Virus record (IMG/VR): IMGVR_UViG_3300005841_000032
Span: 46,428-110,427 of that record
Direction: 5' to 3' (one strand)
Source of the DNA: a virus
Length of the DNA: 64,000 bases
Shown: in pieces, positions 36,350-44,100 of the stretch
Numbering within the stretch: position 1 is the first letter of the stretch
Layout of the letters: the number at the start of each line of letters is the position of its first letter
Translations under genes and position numbers: made by a program
Notes under the pieces: generated by a model
Told to the model about the DNA's origin: nothing
The model's database searches: none
What the model saw: only the letters and a program-made list of their open reading frames with translations

Positions 36350-37845
36350 ATTGCTATAAAATTGCCCTCAGCTTCCCCCTCTATATCAGGTAATATCTTA
36401 AATGTATCTGGATATTGTTCCTTTATTAATTCAAGTGAAGGAATGGTAGCATTTGAAGTAATATATCCATGTTCACAATTCAAGGCTATATTCTTAATGT
36501 ATTCAGTTTGTAACGGTTCCTGAATTTCACTTAATGCATAATTGCTAATAAAAAAATGCCCACCAGAAATAGAGACACAATATGCATCCTTATAATTACT
36601 TTGATTATATAAATCTACATCTACTAAACCAACTTCTTTTAAATATCGCTTTTGCAATTCATTGACTTCCGGCAAATCAATAATTTCATAAGTATGCCAA
36701 TTGCATATTTTACTTAAAGCCCAACATTGACCGCCGTAACCCCCACCTATTTCAATAATACTTAGCCCATCTGGAATTTCTTTTTGCTTCCACTCATTTC
36801 TATATAACCAACTTATTTTAGATGCAATGGCTAAATACTGAACTGTTGTTGGCGATGTATAAAATGATTCTATTCTTGATTTAGTTGACACGAAAATAGA
36901 ATCACTTATTAATTGTTTCTTTATAGGGTCTCCAATAGAATCATTTTGCCGCGCATAATTTTCAGCAAGCCAAATATCATTATTATATTTCAATATTTTA
37001 AAATACTCTTCGCCCAACCTAACAGAAGTATGTTCTAAAACATAATTATAATCTGGATGACTCTTGAATGTAGCAAATACGCTTTCGTCAGTTGCAGCTC
37101 TCTTACAAATATCAAGATATGCTCTAATCTTATCCTTTGGAGGATTCCAACTTGTATTTTGTGTAATTAATCCTTTCTGTTCCATTTCTTTTATAATTTC
37201 TTGCGGAATGCCATTTAAATTATAAGCAAATATGTCGTGACGAGTTACGCCTTCATTTGTGTAAATCGGTGCATCTTCACGTGTCATTCCTACATTCTTA
37301 AATTCATCGTCCACCTTTCTCTGACATTCAAAATCCCATGGCGATAAATTAGGCGTCAAATATCGCAATAGATACTCTCTATTCCAAATTGCAGGTTGTG
37401 TAGATAGCCTATATTGCGATCTTGGAGGGGTTTGATAAATGTTTATATCGTCTATTGTTTCAAATGGCAAGGTGTGATGCTGCTGATTTTCTCCTGTTAG
37501 CTCTATTCGACCAATAGAATTATTTTGGAATAGTTTATAGAGGACTTCTAATCTATCTAATCTTACGGTCTCCCTAATGAAAGAATCTTCAAAAAACCAA
37601 AAAAACAATTTCTCTTGCCTTGCAAAATATGGCCTCAGGTCATTAGAAAAATCTTTCTTATTGCCACTTTGCTTGCCAAGCGATACAAATGTGAAATTTT
37701 CAGGCAGTTCTATGTCTGGCTTTTTATATCCTACTATTTCGACGCGTTGATCTGGGTCATTCCAGTATGTTTGATACAAATGAATCCAGATAGGAACTAT
37801 ATGCGCATAAGCGTCACTAGTGCTTACAATAAGGAGTGGTTTCAA
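36343..37845 (-). CDS. Glycosyltransferase-like domain fused to sugar O-methyltransferase
   Basis: 500 residues in two parts. Residues 1-240 resemble phage glycan proteins with KPLLIVSTSDAYAHIVPIW and EDSFIRETVRLDRL, probably a nucleotide-sugar-using domain. Residues about 270-500 are a methyltransferase of the putative sugar O-methyltransferase type: LSIIEIGGGYGGQCWALSK (motif I) and HFFISNYALSEIQ. The fusion would add and methylate a sugar with one polypeptide. Confidence 0.62.
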   Translation of the reverse strand: MKPLLIVSTSDAYAHIVPIWIHLYQTYWNDPDQRVEIVGYKKPDIELPENFTFVSLGKQSGNKKDFSNDLRPYFARQEKLFFWFFEDSFIRETVRLDRLEVLYKLFQNNSIGRIELTGENQQHHTLPFETIDDINIYQTPPRSQYRLSTQPAIWNREYLLRYLTPNLSPWDFECQRKVDDEFKNVGMTREDAPIYTNEGVTRHDIFAYNLNGIPQEIIKEMEQKGLITQNTSWNPPKDKIRAYLDICKRAATDESVFATFKSHPDYNYVLEHTSVRLGEEYFKILKYNNDIWLAENYARQNDSIGDPIKKQLISDSIFVSTKSRIESFYTSPTTVQYLAIASKISWLYRNEWKQKEIPDGLSIIEIGGGYGGQCWALSKICNWHTYEIIDLPEVNELQKRYLKEVGLVDVDLYNQSNYKDAYCVSISGGHFFISNYALSEIQEPLQTEYIKNIALNCEHGYITSNATIPSLELIKEQYPDTFKILPDIEGEAEGNFIAIW

Positions 37846-38252
37846 TCTATAAATGTTTTATCTATTGTTTGACCTTCATATTTACCAGTCTTATATTCGA
37901 GTATAGTAGAATCCTCAAGTATTGTATAATTATGGCCGCAAGAAAAAGTAAACGATGAATCTCCCGCATTTAATATTGGCTCTGCTATAATTGAATTATC
38001 CATGTCATAAAAATGGCATTGCACTGTGCCACTCAAAAGATGCCAAGATTCTTGCGCAATCACTAACCACTCTCTCCATCTACCATTGTGTTTGTGGGGC
38101 CTGAAAGTAGTTCCTGCTTTTAATTGTAATGCTGCACACTGAATAAATTGATCTGAATCAACTAAATCTTGACGACCTTCCTTAAAATCTTCTTTTCTAA
38201 AAACCAAATGAAGCAACAATTCTGGTTTAATATTAGAATATATTTTCTCCAT
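37842..38252 (-). CDS. WbuC-like cupin protein
   Basis: 136 residues. TTFRPHKHNGRWREWLVI (residues 49-66) is the first cupin motif with metal-binding His residues and GDSSFTFSCGHNYTILEDS the second. Cupins of this sort are found in O-antigen clusters (WbuC), with unknown exact role; a sugar isomerase is possible. Overlaps the 500-residue gene by 4 bp. Confidence 0.65.
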   Translation of the reverse strand: MEKIYSNIKPELLLHLVFRKEDFKEGRQDLVDSDQFIQCAALQLKAGTTFRPHKHNGRWREWLVIAQESWHLLSGTVQCHFYDMDNSIIAEPILNAGDSSFTFSCGHNYTILEDSTILEYKTGKYEGQTIDKTFID

Positions 38253-38254
38253 TT

Positions 38255-38494
38255 TTATTTCAATGTATCTCCTACTTCATAATTTTTAGCAATGCTGTTC
38301 GCAAATTGATCTGAGTTAAGCGTTGCCATTCGACCCGCAGAATCTCTCAATATAATAGTACAATAAGTTGTTCCTGAATAATTATTGCAATCTTCTGCAA
38401 CAACTATAATAGGTCTTTTCATACCGCCAACTCTTTGTTCAAAGGTTATATTGCAACCAAAACAAATAAGTACTAACAGTAATATCGTTTTCAT
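38255..38494 (-). CDS. Small predicted lipoprotein
   Basis: 79 residues. A signal peptide with lipobox-like end (LLLVLICFGC) puts Cys at about residue 14. Mature part is small and beta-like. A phage lipoprotein could act in superinfection exclusion or lysis. Overlaps its upstream neighbour by 4 bp. Confidence 0.55.
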   Translation of the reverse strand: MKTILLLVLICFGCNITFEQRVGGMKRPIIVVAEDCNNYSGTTYCTIILRDSAGRMATLNSDQFANSIAKNYEVGDTLK

Positions 38495-38796
38495 TTTATA
38501 TCTATTTGAAATGATGATGTTGAATAATATTTTACTGGATGTTTGCTTTTATACTTTATTGTGTCGCCGGTTATCTCAAACTCATACCCTTCTCTTTTTA
38601 AATTGTCTATGAATTCTTGTTGCTGTTTCATTAGTTCACCTTTCAGTCTCAAGTTATTCGCGCAACACTCATGGTGATAAAAATAAGGATTGCCGGGACT
38701 ATCGTAACTATGTGGATAATGATAACTGCCAACCTCATTTAAATTTTGAGGATTGACAAACTTACCGCAATAATAACAATTAGGCAATAGTGCCAT
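38491..38796 (-). CDS. Small zinc-binding-type protein
   Basis: 101 residues. CYYCGKFV (7-14) and HHECCANN (about 41-48) supply a CxxC ... HxxCC set, likely a zinc site. The C-terminal half is helical then beta. Function unknown. Confidence 0.55.
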   Translation of the reverse strand: MALLPNCYYCGKFVNPQNLNEVGSYHYPHSYDSPGNPYFYHHECCANNLRLKGELMKQQQEFIDNLKREGYEFEITGDTIKYKSKHPVKYYSTSSFQIDIK

Positions 38797-39483
38797 TTGC
38801 TTTTAATCTTTCTAAAACCTTTTTATGGTACCCTCTAGTGCATTTGCCAACATAAACATCAAATACCGATCCCATATCTAGAAAAGTATGTTTGTCTCCA
38901 AACTCATTATACAAAACATCTATCATAAAATTAGCTGGCATTGAGGCGACAAACAAAACTACTACATTCTTATTCAAGAATAATAATCGCTTTACTCTAT
39001 CTAAAATTTTTTCTCTTTCTAACCAACAATTCTTTTCAGGTATTTCAATATGTAAGTTATAGAACTTTCCTAAGTTTTCCAAATACTTCGGCCCAACAAG
39101 TATAACTGGATCATCACGCTTCGTTAATAAATCAAAAAATTGATCAAAATATCCTTTTATACTTGCATGGTGAAAAACATCAGCATTTACCCAATTGAGA
39201 TTTTCAAGATCATTATCTTTTAAAAATTTCTCTATTTGCTTAGGGTAGCGGTCCTCTTTTGCAAATCGCTGCATTCCCAAATAATATTTTGGCTTGCTTT
39301 TAAGTACATTAGTTAATGCTTCGCCCATATCCTTAAAATAAATATGACCATCTGTATTCTTGTAATTTTCTCCATCTATTTGGAGTAATGCATTCCATTC
39401 TCCTTTCAACCGTCCCCCCACCTAGAAAAGGCGAGAGGACGCTTAAGGATTAAATTGTTAATAATTGTTTCAAAATCATTCAT
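38780..39483 (-). CDS. GT-D type glycosyltransferase, frameshifted in this sequence
   Basis: ATG 39481-39483 (MNDFETIINN) reads to LAFSRWGDG and then hits a stop; in the next frame the protein goes on as LKGEWNALLQI. FSRWGDGE-WNAL is the hallmark of the GT-D glycosyltransferase fold, so the two frames are one gene cut by a single-base indel at 39404-39419 (next to a run of six G). Downstream residues continue to GTIA-stop at 38780. Full length about 234 residues. Confidence 0.72.
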
Positions 39484-40001
39484 ATATAAATCTAAATTCT
39501 TTATAAGTATTTCTTTTTTCTTGAATTGCTTTGCCAACCATATATATTGACAAATTAATTGCTCTAGCATGATTACCACTGATATAATTACCCAAAATGT
39601 CTCCATTCATATTGCATACGGTAATAGATCTATAATTTTTCCTATGATGTCCAGCATTAATAGCATGATTCGTATTTTCTTTTGGCGTTAGCCATTTCTA
39701 AGTTAGTAGAACTATTATTTAATTTATTTAAATCAATATGATTAACTTCTGTTTTATTTATTAAATCATCATTTTTAACAAATGCTTTAGCAACAAGCCT
39801 ATGAACCGATCTAGTTACTTGTTTATTTCCATTTCTCATTTTAACAATTAAATAGCCATTATGTAATTGCTGCTTGATATTTACATTCAATTGCATCTTA
39901 TTCATTTTAGAACCGCGAATAAATCTTTGAATGTTGCCTAAATTACTTACTTTATAAAAGGGAACCTCTTCAACGATTCTCCAAATTTCTTCTTCACTCA
40001 T
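39476..40001 (-). CDS. NUMOD4-HNH homing endonuclease, frameshifted in this sequence
   Basis: Starts MSEEEIWRIVEEVPFYKVSN (NUMOD4 domain), then VHRLVAKAF and TEVNHIDLNKLNNSSTNLE, the HNH core. One extra A at 39695-39697 shifts the frame; without it the protein continues as TPKENTNHAINAGHH, the standard end of the HNH domain, and then a NUMOD1-like tail to FIYE-stop at 39476. Inserted between the signal-peptide gene and the GT-D gene. Confidence 0.75.
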
Positions 40002-40339
40002 TTATTCGCTTTAGGCTTTACTTCTTTCTTTTTCTTTTGATATGCAATGGTACTATCTGTTACGCTCAATAATTTTTCTACTTCTGCAAGTGGCGTATTT
40101 GAGTCTACTATAATCTTAATATCCTCCATGTACAAAGAGTCAATATTCCTGCCTACTTTTTCATACTGAGCTTTCAGTAATTTTTGCTGATTCTTATATA
40201 CTTGTAATTTTGCTTTCTGGTACTCAGTTAAAACAATTACGCTTATTGTATCGTTTTTAACTTCTTTGTTTTTCTTTTGAGCAAATAATACATTGCAAGT
40301 TACAATTTGCAAAACGATCAACACTAGTATTTTTTTCAT
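39998..40339 (-). CDS. Secreted or periplasmic small protein
   Basis: 113 residues. Signal peptide KKILVLIVLQIVTCNVLFAQ with cleavage after FAQ, a very common end in Bacteroidota. The mature part is Lys-rich and helical and ends KEVKPKANK. Function unknown; could be a lysis or exclusion factor. Confidence 0.6.
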   Translation of the reverse strand: MKKILVLIVLQIVTCNVLFAQKKNKEVKNDTISVIVLTEYQKAKLQVYKNQQKLLKAQYEKVGRNIDSLYMEDIKIIVDSNTPLAEVEKLLSVTDSTIAYQKKKKEVKPKANK

Positions 40340-40548
40340 TCTATAGTTATTTTATTTTGTTTTCTCCATTCAATAAGACATGCTTCAAGTCCAATAAATG
40401 ATTCTATTAGTTTCATCATTGGAGTAGTATAAGATCGTCTATAATCTCTTTCCGAAAATAATTGCGGTGTATAGTTTTTCAATTCTTTAGGCCATTGATA
40501 ACGATTCAGGTCGCACCACATTTTAGCCAATTTATCTTCCTTTTTCAT
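40336..40548 (-). CDS. Unknown small protein
   Basis: 70 residues, Trp/Tyr/Arg-rich (MWCDLNRYQWPKEL; LFSERDYRRSY). Overlaps the signal-peptide gene by 4 bp. About 60 bp upstream holds nothing clear. No domain recognised. Confidence 0.55.
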   Translation of the reverse strand: MKKEDKLAKMWCDLNRYQWPKELKNYTPQLFSERDYRRSYTTPMMKLIESFIGLEACLIEWRKQNKITIE

Positions 40549-40609
40549 TTAATTTCTATATAATGTTTCGTTTGATTAAAATTTTTCATTGCCCCTTTAA
40601 TCCATTATA

Positions 40610-40780
40610 TTAATTGTTCCCATTATCAAAGTAACTTCTTATTCCCATATAGCATGCAATAAATATTAATAGTACTATTATAACCACGGATACATTTGCT
40701 GCAATATCATCATATTTAATCATAAGAGATATAAGCCCAACCGTTATAAATATAACGCCTGTAGTTTTTAAATCTTTCAT
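40610..40780 (-). CDS. Two-span small membrane protein
   Basis: 56 residues, not long enough for a usual ORF cut-off. Two hydrophobic segments (VIFITVGLISLMI and VVIIVLLIFIACYMGI) with a short polar loop. The ATG overlaps the stop of the GT2 gene (ATGA), which supports translation. Confidence 0.6.
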   Translation of the reverse strand: MKDLKTTGVIFITVGLISLMIKYDDIAANVSVVIIVLLIFIACYMGIRSYFDNGNN

Positions 40781-41391
40781 TGTCCTTTCAATCCGTTATT
40801 TCCCGTTCTAACTACTACTATTGGTTCGAACTTCAAAGTTAATACTTTTTCTACATCTTTTATCCATCTATAATCTGCTGCCTTATACCCATCCCAATTA
40901 GCTATATTATTTTTACTATGATGCAAAAATAAACAAGGTGCGCCTATTTTACCTTTAACTATCTTTTTATTTTCTATAAAATCTTGTGGTGGTTTTGGTC
41001 TGCCTTTCCGCAACATCTGACAAATTACTCCTTCTTCTGGATTTGTTAACTTTGTCGAGATCGTCTCAAGGGAAAGACGGCTAAATAGAAAATCATCGTT
41101 GTCCAGAAATAAAAACCAGCCTTCGTTAACTAAATTCTTTAATTGATTAGAATAAAGATTCCAATAGAAGGGGTAATTCCTGTCTATCTCGGCATCGATT
41201 ATCCTAACATTAAAAGAATCATTCTCTGTCTGTTTTTCAGCATCTTTCCTTGCTTCTTCTGAATCACAGCAAATTATAACATTTAAATTTTTTACTATTG
41301 TTTGTTCTCTGACCGAATGTAAACAACGTCCCAATAATTCAGGACGATATTTATTGCGAATGAGAACGTTTATTAGGGGCTGACCGATCAT
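40777..41391 (-). CDS. Glycosyltransferase family 2
   Basis: 204 residues. INVLIRNKYRPELLGRCL (7-24) is the GT2 start, GWFLFLDNDDFLF near residue 91 the DxDD metal motif. Shorter than typical but has both the nucleotide part and a C-terminal KAADYRWIKDVEKVL. Overlaps the HNH gene by 4 bp. Confidence 0.78.
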   Translation of the reverse strand: MIGQPLINVLIRNKYRPELLGRCLHSVREQTIVKNLNVIICCDSEEARKDAEKQTENDSFNVRIIDAEIDRNYPFYWNLYSNQLKNLVNEGWFLFLDNDDFLFSRLSLETISTKLTNPEEGVICQMLRKGRPKPPQDFIENKKIVKGKIGAPCLFLHHSKNNIANWDGYKAADYRWIKDVEKVLTLKFEPIVVVRTGNNGLKGQ

Positions 41392-41861
41392 TTCAATACC
41401 AATTCAGACTCTTTAACTAATTTGGTATTAAATCGTTCTATTACCAATTCAGCAGTAAATTTACTGCCGCCTTTTCCAGTACATGACTTAGAACAATATG
41501 GCCCCGCTTTACCTCTTTTTCTTTCAGTTAATACCCAATGTGCCTTTTCTCCTTCCCTGATAACATCTTTGTCGCAAACAGGACATATAAAGCCTACCAT
41601 TAATCTTTCAGCGTCTTGCAAAACATGAGTCAATCTATCTACAATTCTTAAATTACTTAATTCATCATTAGTAAAATCTTGATCTATATGATCAATAGTT
41701 TCATTGCCCATCAATTTTCTACCAATATGATGTTCAACTAGAAATTTTGGATAGCTAACAGTTGTGCGCTTCCCATTATTATCGATGCAAATATGCTTAC
41801 GTCCATCCTTTCTTAAATAAGGCCCATTTATATGGCCTGTATATAAATTACTTTTAATCAT
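41388..41861 (-). CDS. HNH endonuclease with zinc ribbon
   Basis: 157 residues. LVEHHIGRKLMGNETIDHID (residues 41-60) and NDELSNLRIVD supply the His-Asn-His fold of phage homing HNH enzymes. A C-terminal zinc-type set FICPVCDKDV and YCSKSCTGKG follows. It stands right next to the tRNA cluster and glycan island, so it may mobilise that region. Confidence 0.75.
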   Translation of the reverse strand: MIKSNLYTGHINGPYLRKDGRKHICIDNNGKRTTVSYPKFLVEHHIGRKLMGNETIDHIDQDFTNDELSNLRIVDRLTHVLQDAERLMVGFICPVCDKDVIREGEKAHWVLTERKRGKAGPYCSKSCTGKGGSKFTAELVIERFNTKLVKESELVLK

Positions 41862-41865
41862 ATTG

Positions 41866-41952
41866 TGCCCCGGGAAAGAATTGAACTTTCACGATCATTA
41901 CTGATCACAGAATTTTAAGTTCTGCTTGTACTACCATTTTCAACACCGGGGC
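41866..41952 (-). tRNA. tRNA-Leu(UAA)
   Basis: 87 nt. Acceptor GCCCCGG pairs with CCGGGGC; anticodon stem CAGAA/TTCTG with loop CTTAAAA, anticodon TAA; a long variable arm (TGATCAGTAATGATCG) as in Leu tRNAs. T-arm loop TTCAATT. CCA is not encoded. Confidence 0.85.
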
Positions 41953-42066
41953 AAAAATAAACAAAGAAGCTCTACTCTGTTGGTCTTTTTACAAGGGCTG
42001 GAATGTGACACCTTTTCTCTGTTTAAATACAGACGCGCTCTCTGTTATACATGCGTAATTAAGAAG

Positions 42067-42140
42067 TAGCGGGAGCCAGACTCGAACTGGCGCATAAAAG
42101 CTTATGAGGCTTTCCTTCTACCAACTGAAAGTATCCCGCG
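42067..42140 (-). tRNA. tRNA with CAU anticodon (Met or Ile2)
   Basis: 74 nt. Anticodon stem AAAGC/GCTTT with loop CTCATAA, T-stem GCCAG/CTGGC with TTCGAGT. Position 1-72 is C-U, unpaired. It lacks the three G-C pairs of initiator tRNA in the anticodon stem, so elongator Met or lysidine-modified Ile. Confidence 0.8.
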
Positions 42141-42269
42141 ATGTAAAAAAACAAGTGACTGTATGTTTCTAACTAATTTGGTTAGATGCCATTAACCCTA
42201 CAGGTAGGTAATTGCCTATTGACAATATTTTCGCACCACTTGTTTTATTTTTCATATTTCAAAATTAAT

Positions 42270-42377
42270 CTAAAATATCATTCCAACAAAATAAACTATA
42301 CAATAAGCTAAAATTCCTCCAGTTGAAATAGTAAAAATGGGCAATAGTGTTTCCCATGTATTTTCTATAGCTACCAT
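42270..42377 (-). CDS. Small one-span membrane protein
   Basis: 35 residues. MVAIENTWETLLPIFTIST then a hydrophobic segment GGILAYCIVYFVGMIF. Its ATG overlaps the stop of the upstream gene by 7 bp (ATGGTAG), supporting translation. Too short for usual ORF calls. Confidence 0.5.
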   Translation of the reverse strand: MVAIENTWETLLPIFTISTGGILAYCIVYFVGMIF

Positions 42378-42703
42378 TCTTCTATGCTTGGCTCTGGCTT
42401 TAAGTGAGTATGTTTTTCGTTTTTGCATATTGTAGAGATTATCGTTGTTTCTCTCTTATCTAAGTCATTAATAAAAATTATCAACCCCGTATCAGTATTT
42501 TCAAACCAAACTGAATAAAGATCATCTTTACTGCCATTACTTAATACTAAATATTGCTTATTTCTTTTCTCTAATTTCAAATGCAAATCAATCGATTGAG
42601 ATATAATATGTAATGAATCTTTATCTGCAAATAATCCTACTCTTTCATATTTGCATTGCTGTCCATTTCCTAAAACTACATATAGCCAAAGAATAAATCG
42701 CAT
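42371..42703 (-). CDS. Small exported-type protein
   Basis: 110 residues. The N-terminus FILWLYVVLGNG is hydrophobic but short for a signal peptide; the rest is beta-rich and charged (LKLEKRNKQYLVLSNG). It lies between tRNA genes. No domain recognised. Confidence 0.5.
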   Translation of the reverse strand: MRFILWLYVVLGNGQQCKYERVGLFADKDSLHIISQSIDLHLKLEKRNKQYLVLSNGSKDDLYSVWFENTDTGLIIFINDLDKRETTIISTICKNEKHTHLKPEPSIEEW

Positions 42704-42713
42704 TCAATTTTTG

Positions 42714-42788
42714 AGCCCGTGGATGGAATCGAACCACCGACCTGTTGCTTACAAGGCAAACGCTCTAACCTACTGAGCTACATCGGGC
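42714..42788 (-). tRNA. tRNA-Thr(UGU)
   Basis: 75 nt. Acceptor GCCCG/CGGGC with two inner mismatches at positions 6-67 and 7-66, D-arm AGCTCAGTAGGTTAGAGC, anticodon loop CTTGTAA (TGT), T-arm GGTGG TTCGATT CCATC. Its 5' end overlaps the stop of the upstream small gene by 19 bp. Confidence 0.82.
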
Positions 42789-42934
42789 AATACACTGATT
42801 CTTTCTGTTTTAATTCCGTCAAATATAACTTCTACTTTCTTCAATTCAAACTTCTTTTCTTCAACTGCTTTCTTTTTCTTCACTTCTTCTTTGAAGAATT
42901 GCGGAATGATTCGTGTTTGCTGTTCTTGTTTCAT
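42770..42934 (-). CDS. Small Lys-rich protein next to DGR reverse transcriptase
   Basis: 54 residues from ATG 42932-42934. Highly basic (FFKEEVKKKKAVEEKKFELKK). Starts 8 bp after the reverse transcriptase stop, and its 3' end runs into tRNA-Thr. DGRs usually have a basic accessory protein (Avd, about 125 residues); this is too short to be a normal Avd and the resemblance is only in charge. Confidence 0.45.
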   Translation of the reverse strand: MKQEQQTRIIPQFFKEEVKKKKAVEEKKFELKKVEVIFDGIKTERISVLPDVAQ

Positions 42935-42941
42935 GTTTGAA

Positions 42942-43898
42942 TTATTTAAAAATACCATATTTGCGACTTAAATTTATACCATTACAATGACTTATCCAGC
43001 CATTATACGCGGCTACCGAATACTCATTCCTATTACTCTTAATCATTCGTTTAAAGTTCTCTTTTATACTTTTACGCAACAAAGAATAGTCAGGGAATAT
43101 TTTATAACCTAAGAAATCGATTCCTCTATCTTTTACCGGAAACACTTGATAATTATTCTTTATTTCCAATTTCAAATTATCCCATAAATACACTTGAATA
43201 TCTTCTCGCAGGTTATGAAGCCAATGTTTATCGTGATGCAGTATTAAAATGTCGTCACAATATCTAAACAAATATTTTACCCGTCTATCTTCTTTCAACC
43301 AATGATCAAAATATGTAAGGTAAAAATTAGCAAATAGGCCACTCAGGTAATTGCCTATCGGTAAGCCCGTTCCGCTATCTATAATTTCATCTAATAGCCA
43401 TAATAGCTTTCCATCTTTAAATTTTCGTCTCAGCAATTGTTTAAGTATTTCATTTGAGACATTTGGAAAGTATTTCTTAATATCCAATTTTAATGCATAC
43501 TTGGTTTCTTCTTTATTCCATAAAGCCGCTTTAACATCATAATATCCTCGATGAATTCCTCTACCAACAACGCAACTATACGTATTAGCTATAAATGATT
43601 TAGTTAGAATATCACCTATAACATTAACTATTGCATGATGACAGATACGATCCGGATAATATGGAAGACGCGCTATATCTCTTGCCTTTGGCTCATAAAT
43701 AGTGAAGTAAGAATATTCAGAAGTTTTATAAGTCATTTCTTTTAAACTTCGCTGCAAATCCTTAATATTCTCATCTTCTTGCTTTCGATGTTCAATTACA
43801 TCTCTATTCCATTTCTTCCCACGACTCGCATTTTTATCCGCCAACTTAAGATTATCTAAATCATAAATTTGCTCATATAAATTGCCAACTCTCTTCAT
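42942..43898 (-). CDS. DGR reverse transcriptase
   Basis: 318 residues. RT motifs: LKLDIKKYFPNV (137-147, catalytic Asp 139), GLPIGNYLSG (178-187, the DGR type of motif 4, where group II intron RTs have QGG), YCDDILIL (213-220, catalytic pair). The last residue of the usual IGxxxSQ motif is Gly instead of Gln. Template repeat 114 bp upstream and variable repeat beyond it confirm a DGR. It makes mutagenised cDNA by error-prone copying at template adenines. A maturase or endonuclease domain is absent. Confidence 0.93.
   Translation of the reverse strand: MKRVGNLYEQIYDLDNLKLADKNASRGKKWNRDVIEHRKQEDENIKDLQRSLKEMTYKTSEYSYFTIYEPKARDIARLPYYPDRICHHAIVNVIGDILTKSFIANTYSCVVGRGIHRGYYDVKAALWNKEETKYALKLDIKKYFPNVSNEILKQLLRRKFKDGKLLWLLDEIIDSGTGLPIGNYLSGLFANFYLTYFDHWLKEDRRVKYLFRYCDDILILHHDKHWLHNLREDIQVYLWDNLKLEIKNNYQVFPVKDRGIDFLGYKIFPDYSLLRKSIKENFKRMIKSNRNEYSVAAYNGWISHCNGINLSRKYGIFK
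42946..42955 (-). promoter_or_regulatory. GTATTTTTAA sequence in RT C-terminal codons
   Basis: The 10-mer is in the last codons of the RT gene (GIFK-stop), 11 nt before the ATG of the small basic gene. It could be a promoter for that gene and tRNA-Thr, or chance. Confidence 0.3.
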
Positions 43899-44011
43899 TT
43901 CTCTAAATAAAAGTCTCTTTCAATTACTTACTAAAGACTTTCCTTCTTACTTGATCTTTTGCCTAAGGGCAAGGTTGACACATATTTAAATAGGTAGGGA
44001 AAATTTTTAGA

Positions 44012-44082
44012 GTTAGCCTCGCCTCCATATTCGAGTTGTAGTTCCAATTATTCGCATTAGAATTCAGCACTCAACTAGAAGA
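44012..44082 (-). repeat. DGR template repeat (TR)
   Basis: 71 bp. Aligns without gaps with 44177-44247. On the minus strand it has 22 adenines. All 19 differences to the variable repeat are at these adenines. Many AAY codons in register with the target frame (four AAT, two AAC), the usual design for wide amino-acid choice. Not translated; the target frame through it has a TGA at 44071-44073. Confidence 0.95.
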
Positions 44083-44100
44083 AACATTCTATGTGTAACG

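Noticed and set aside
42169-42255. 28-codon frame containing ATAGGCAATTACCT, also found in the RT gene (43354-43367)
   Set aside because: A 14-base match pair is expected by chance in 64 kb of AT-rich DNA; the peptide has no other support, so it was not listed.
44012-44082. Template repeat as an intron or a simple tandem duplication
   Set aside because: Differences restricted to adenines of one copy exclude random divergence of a duplication, and the RT lacks intron maturase features.
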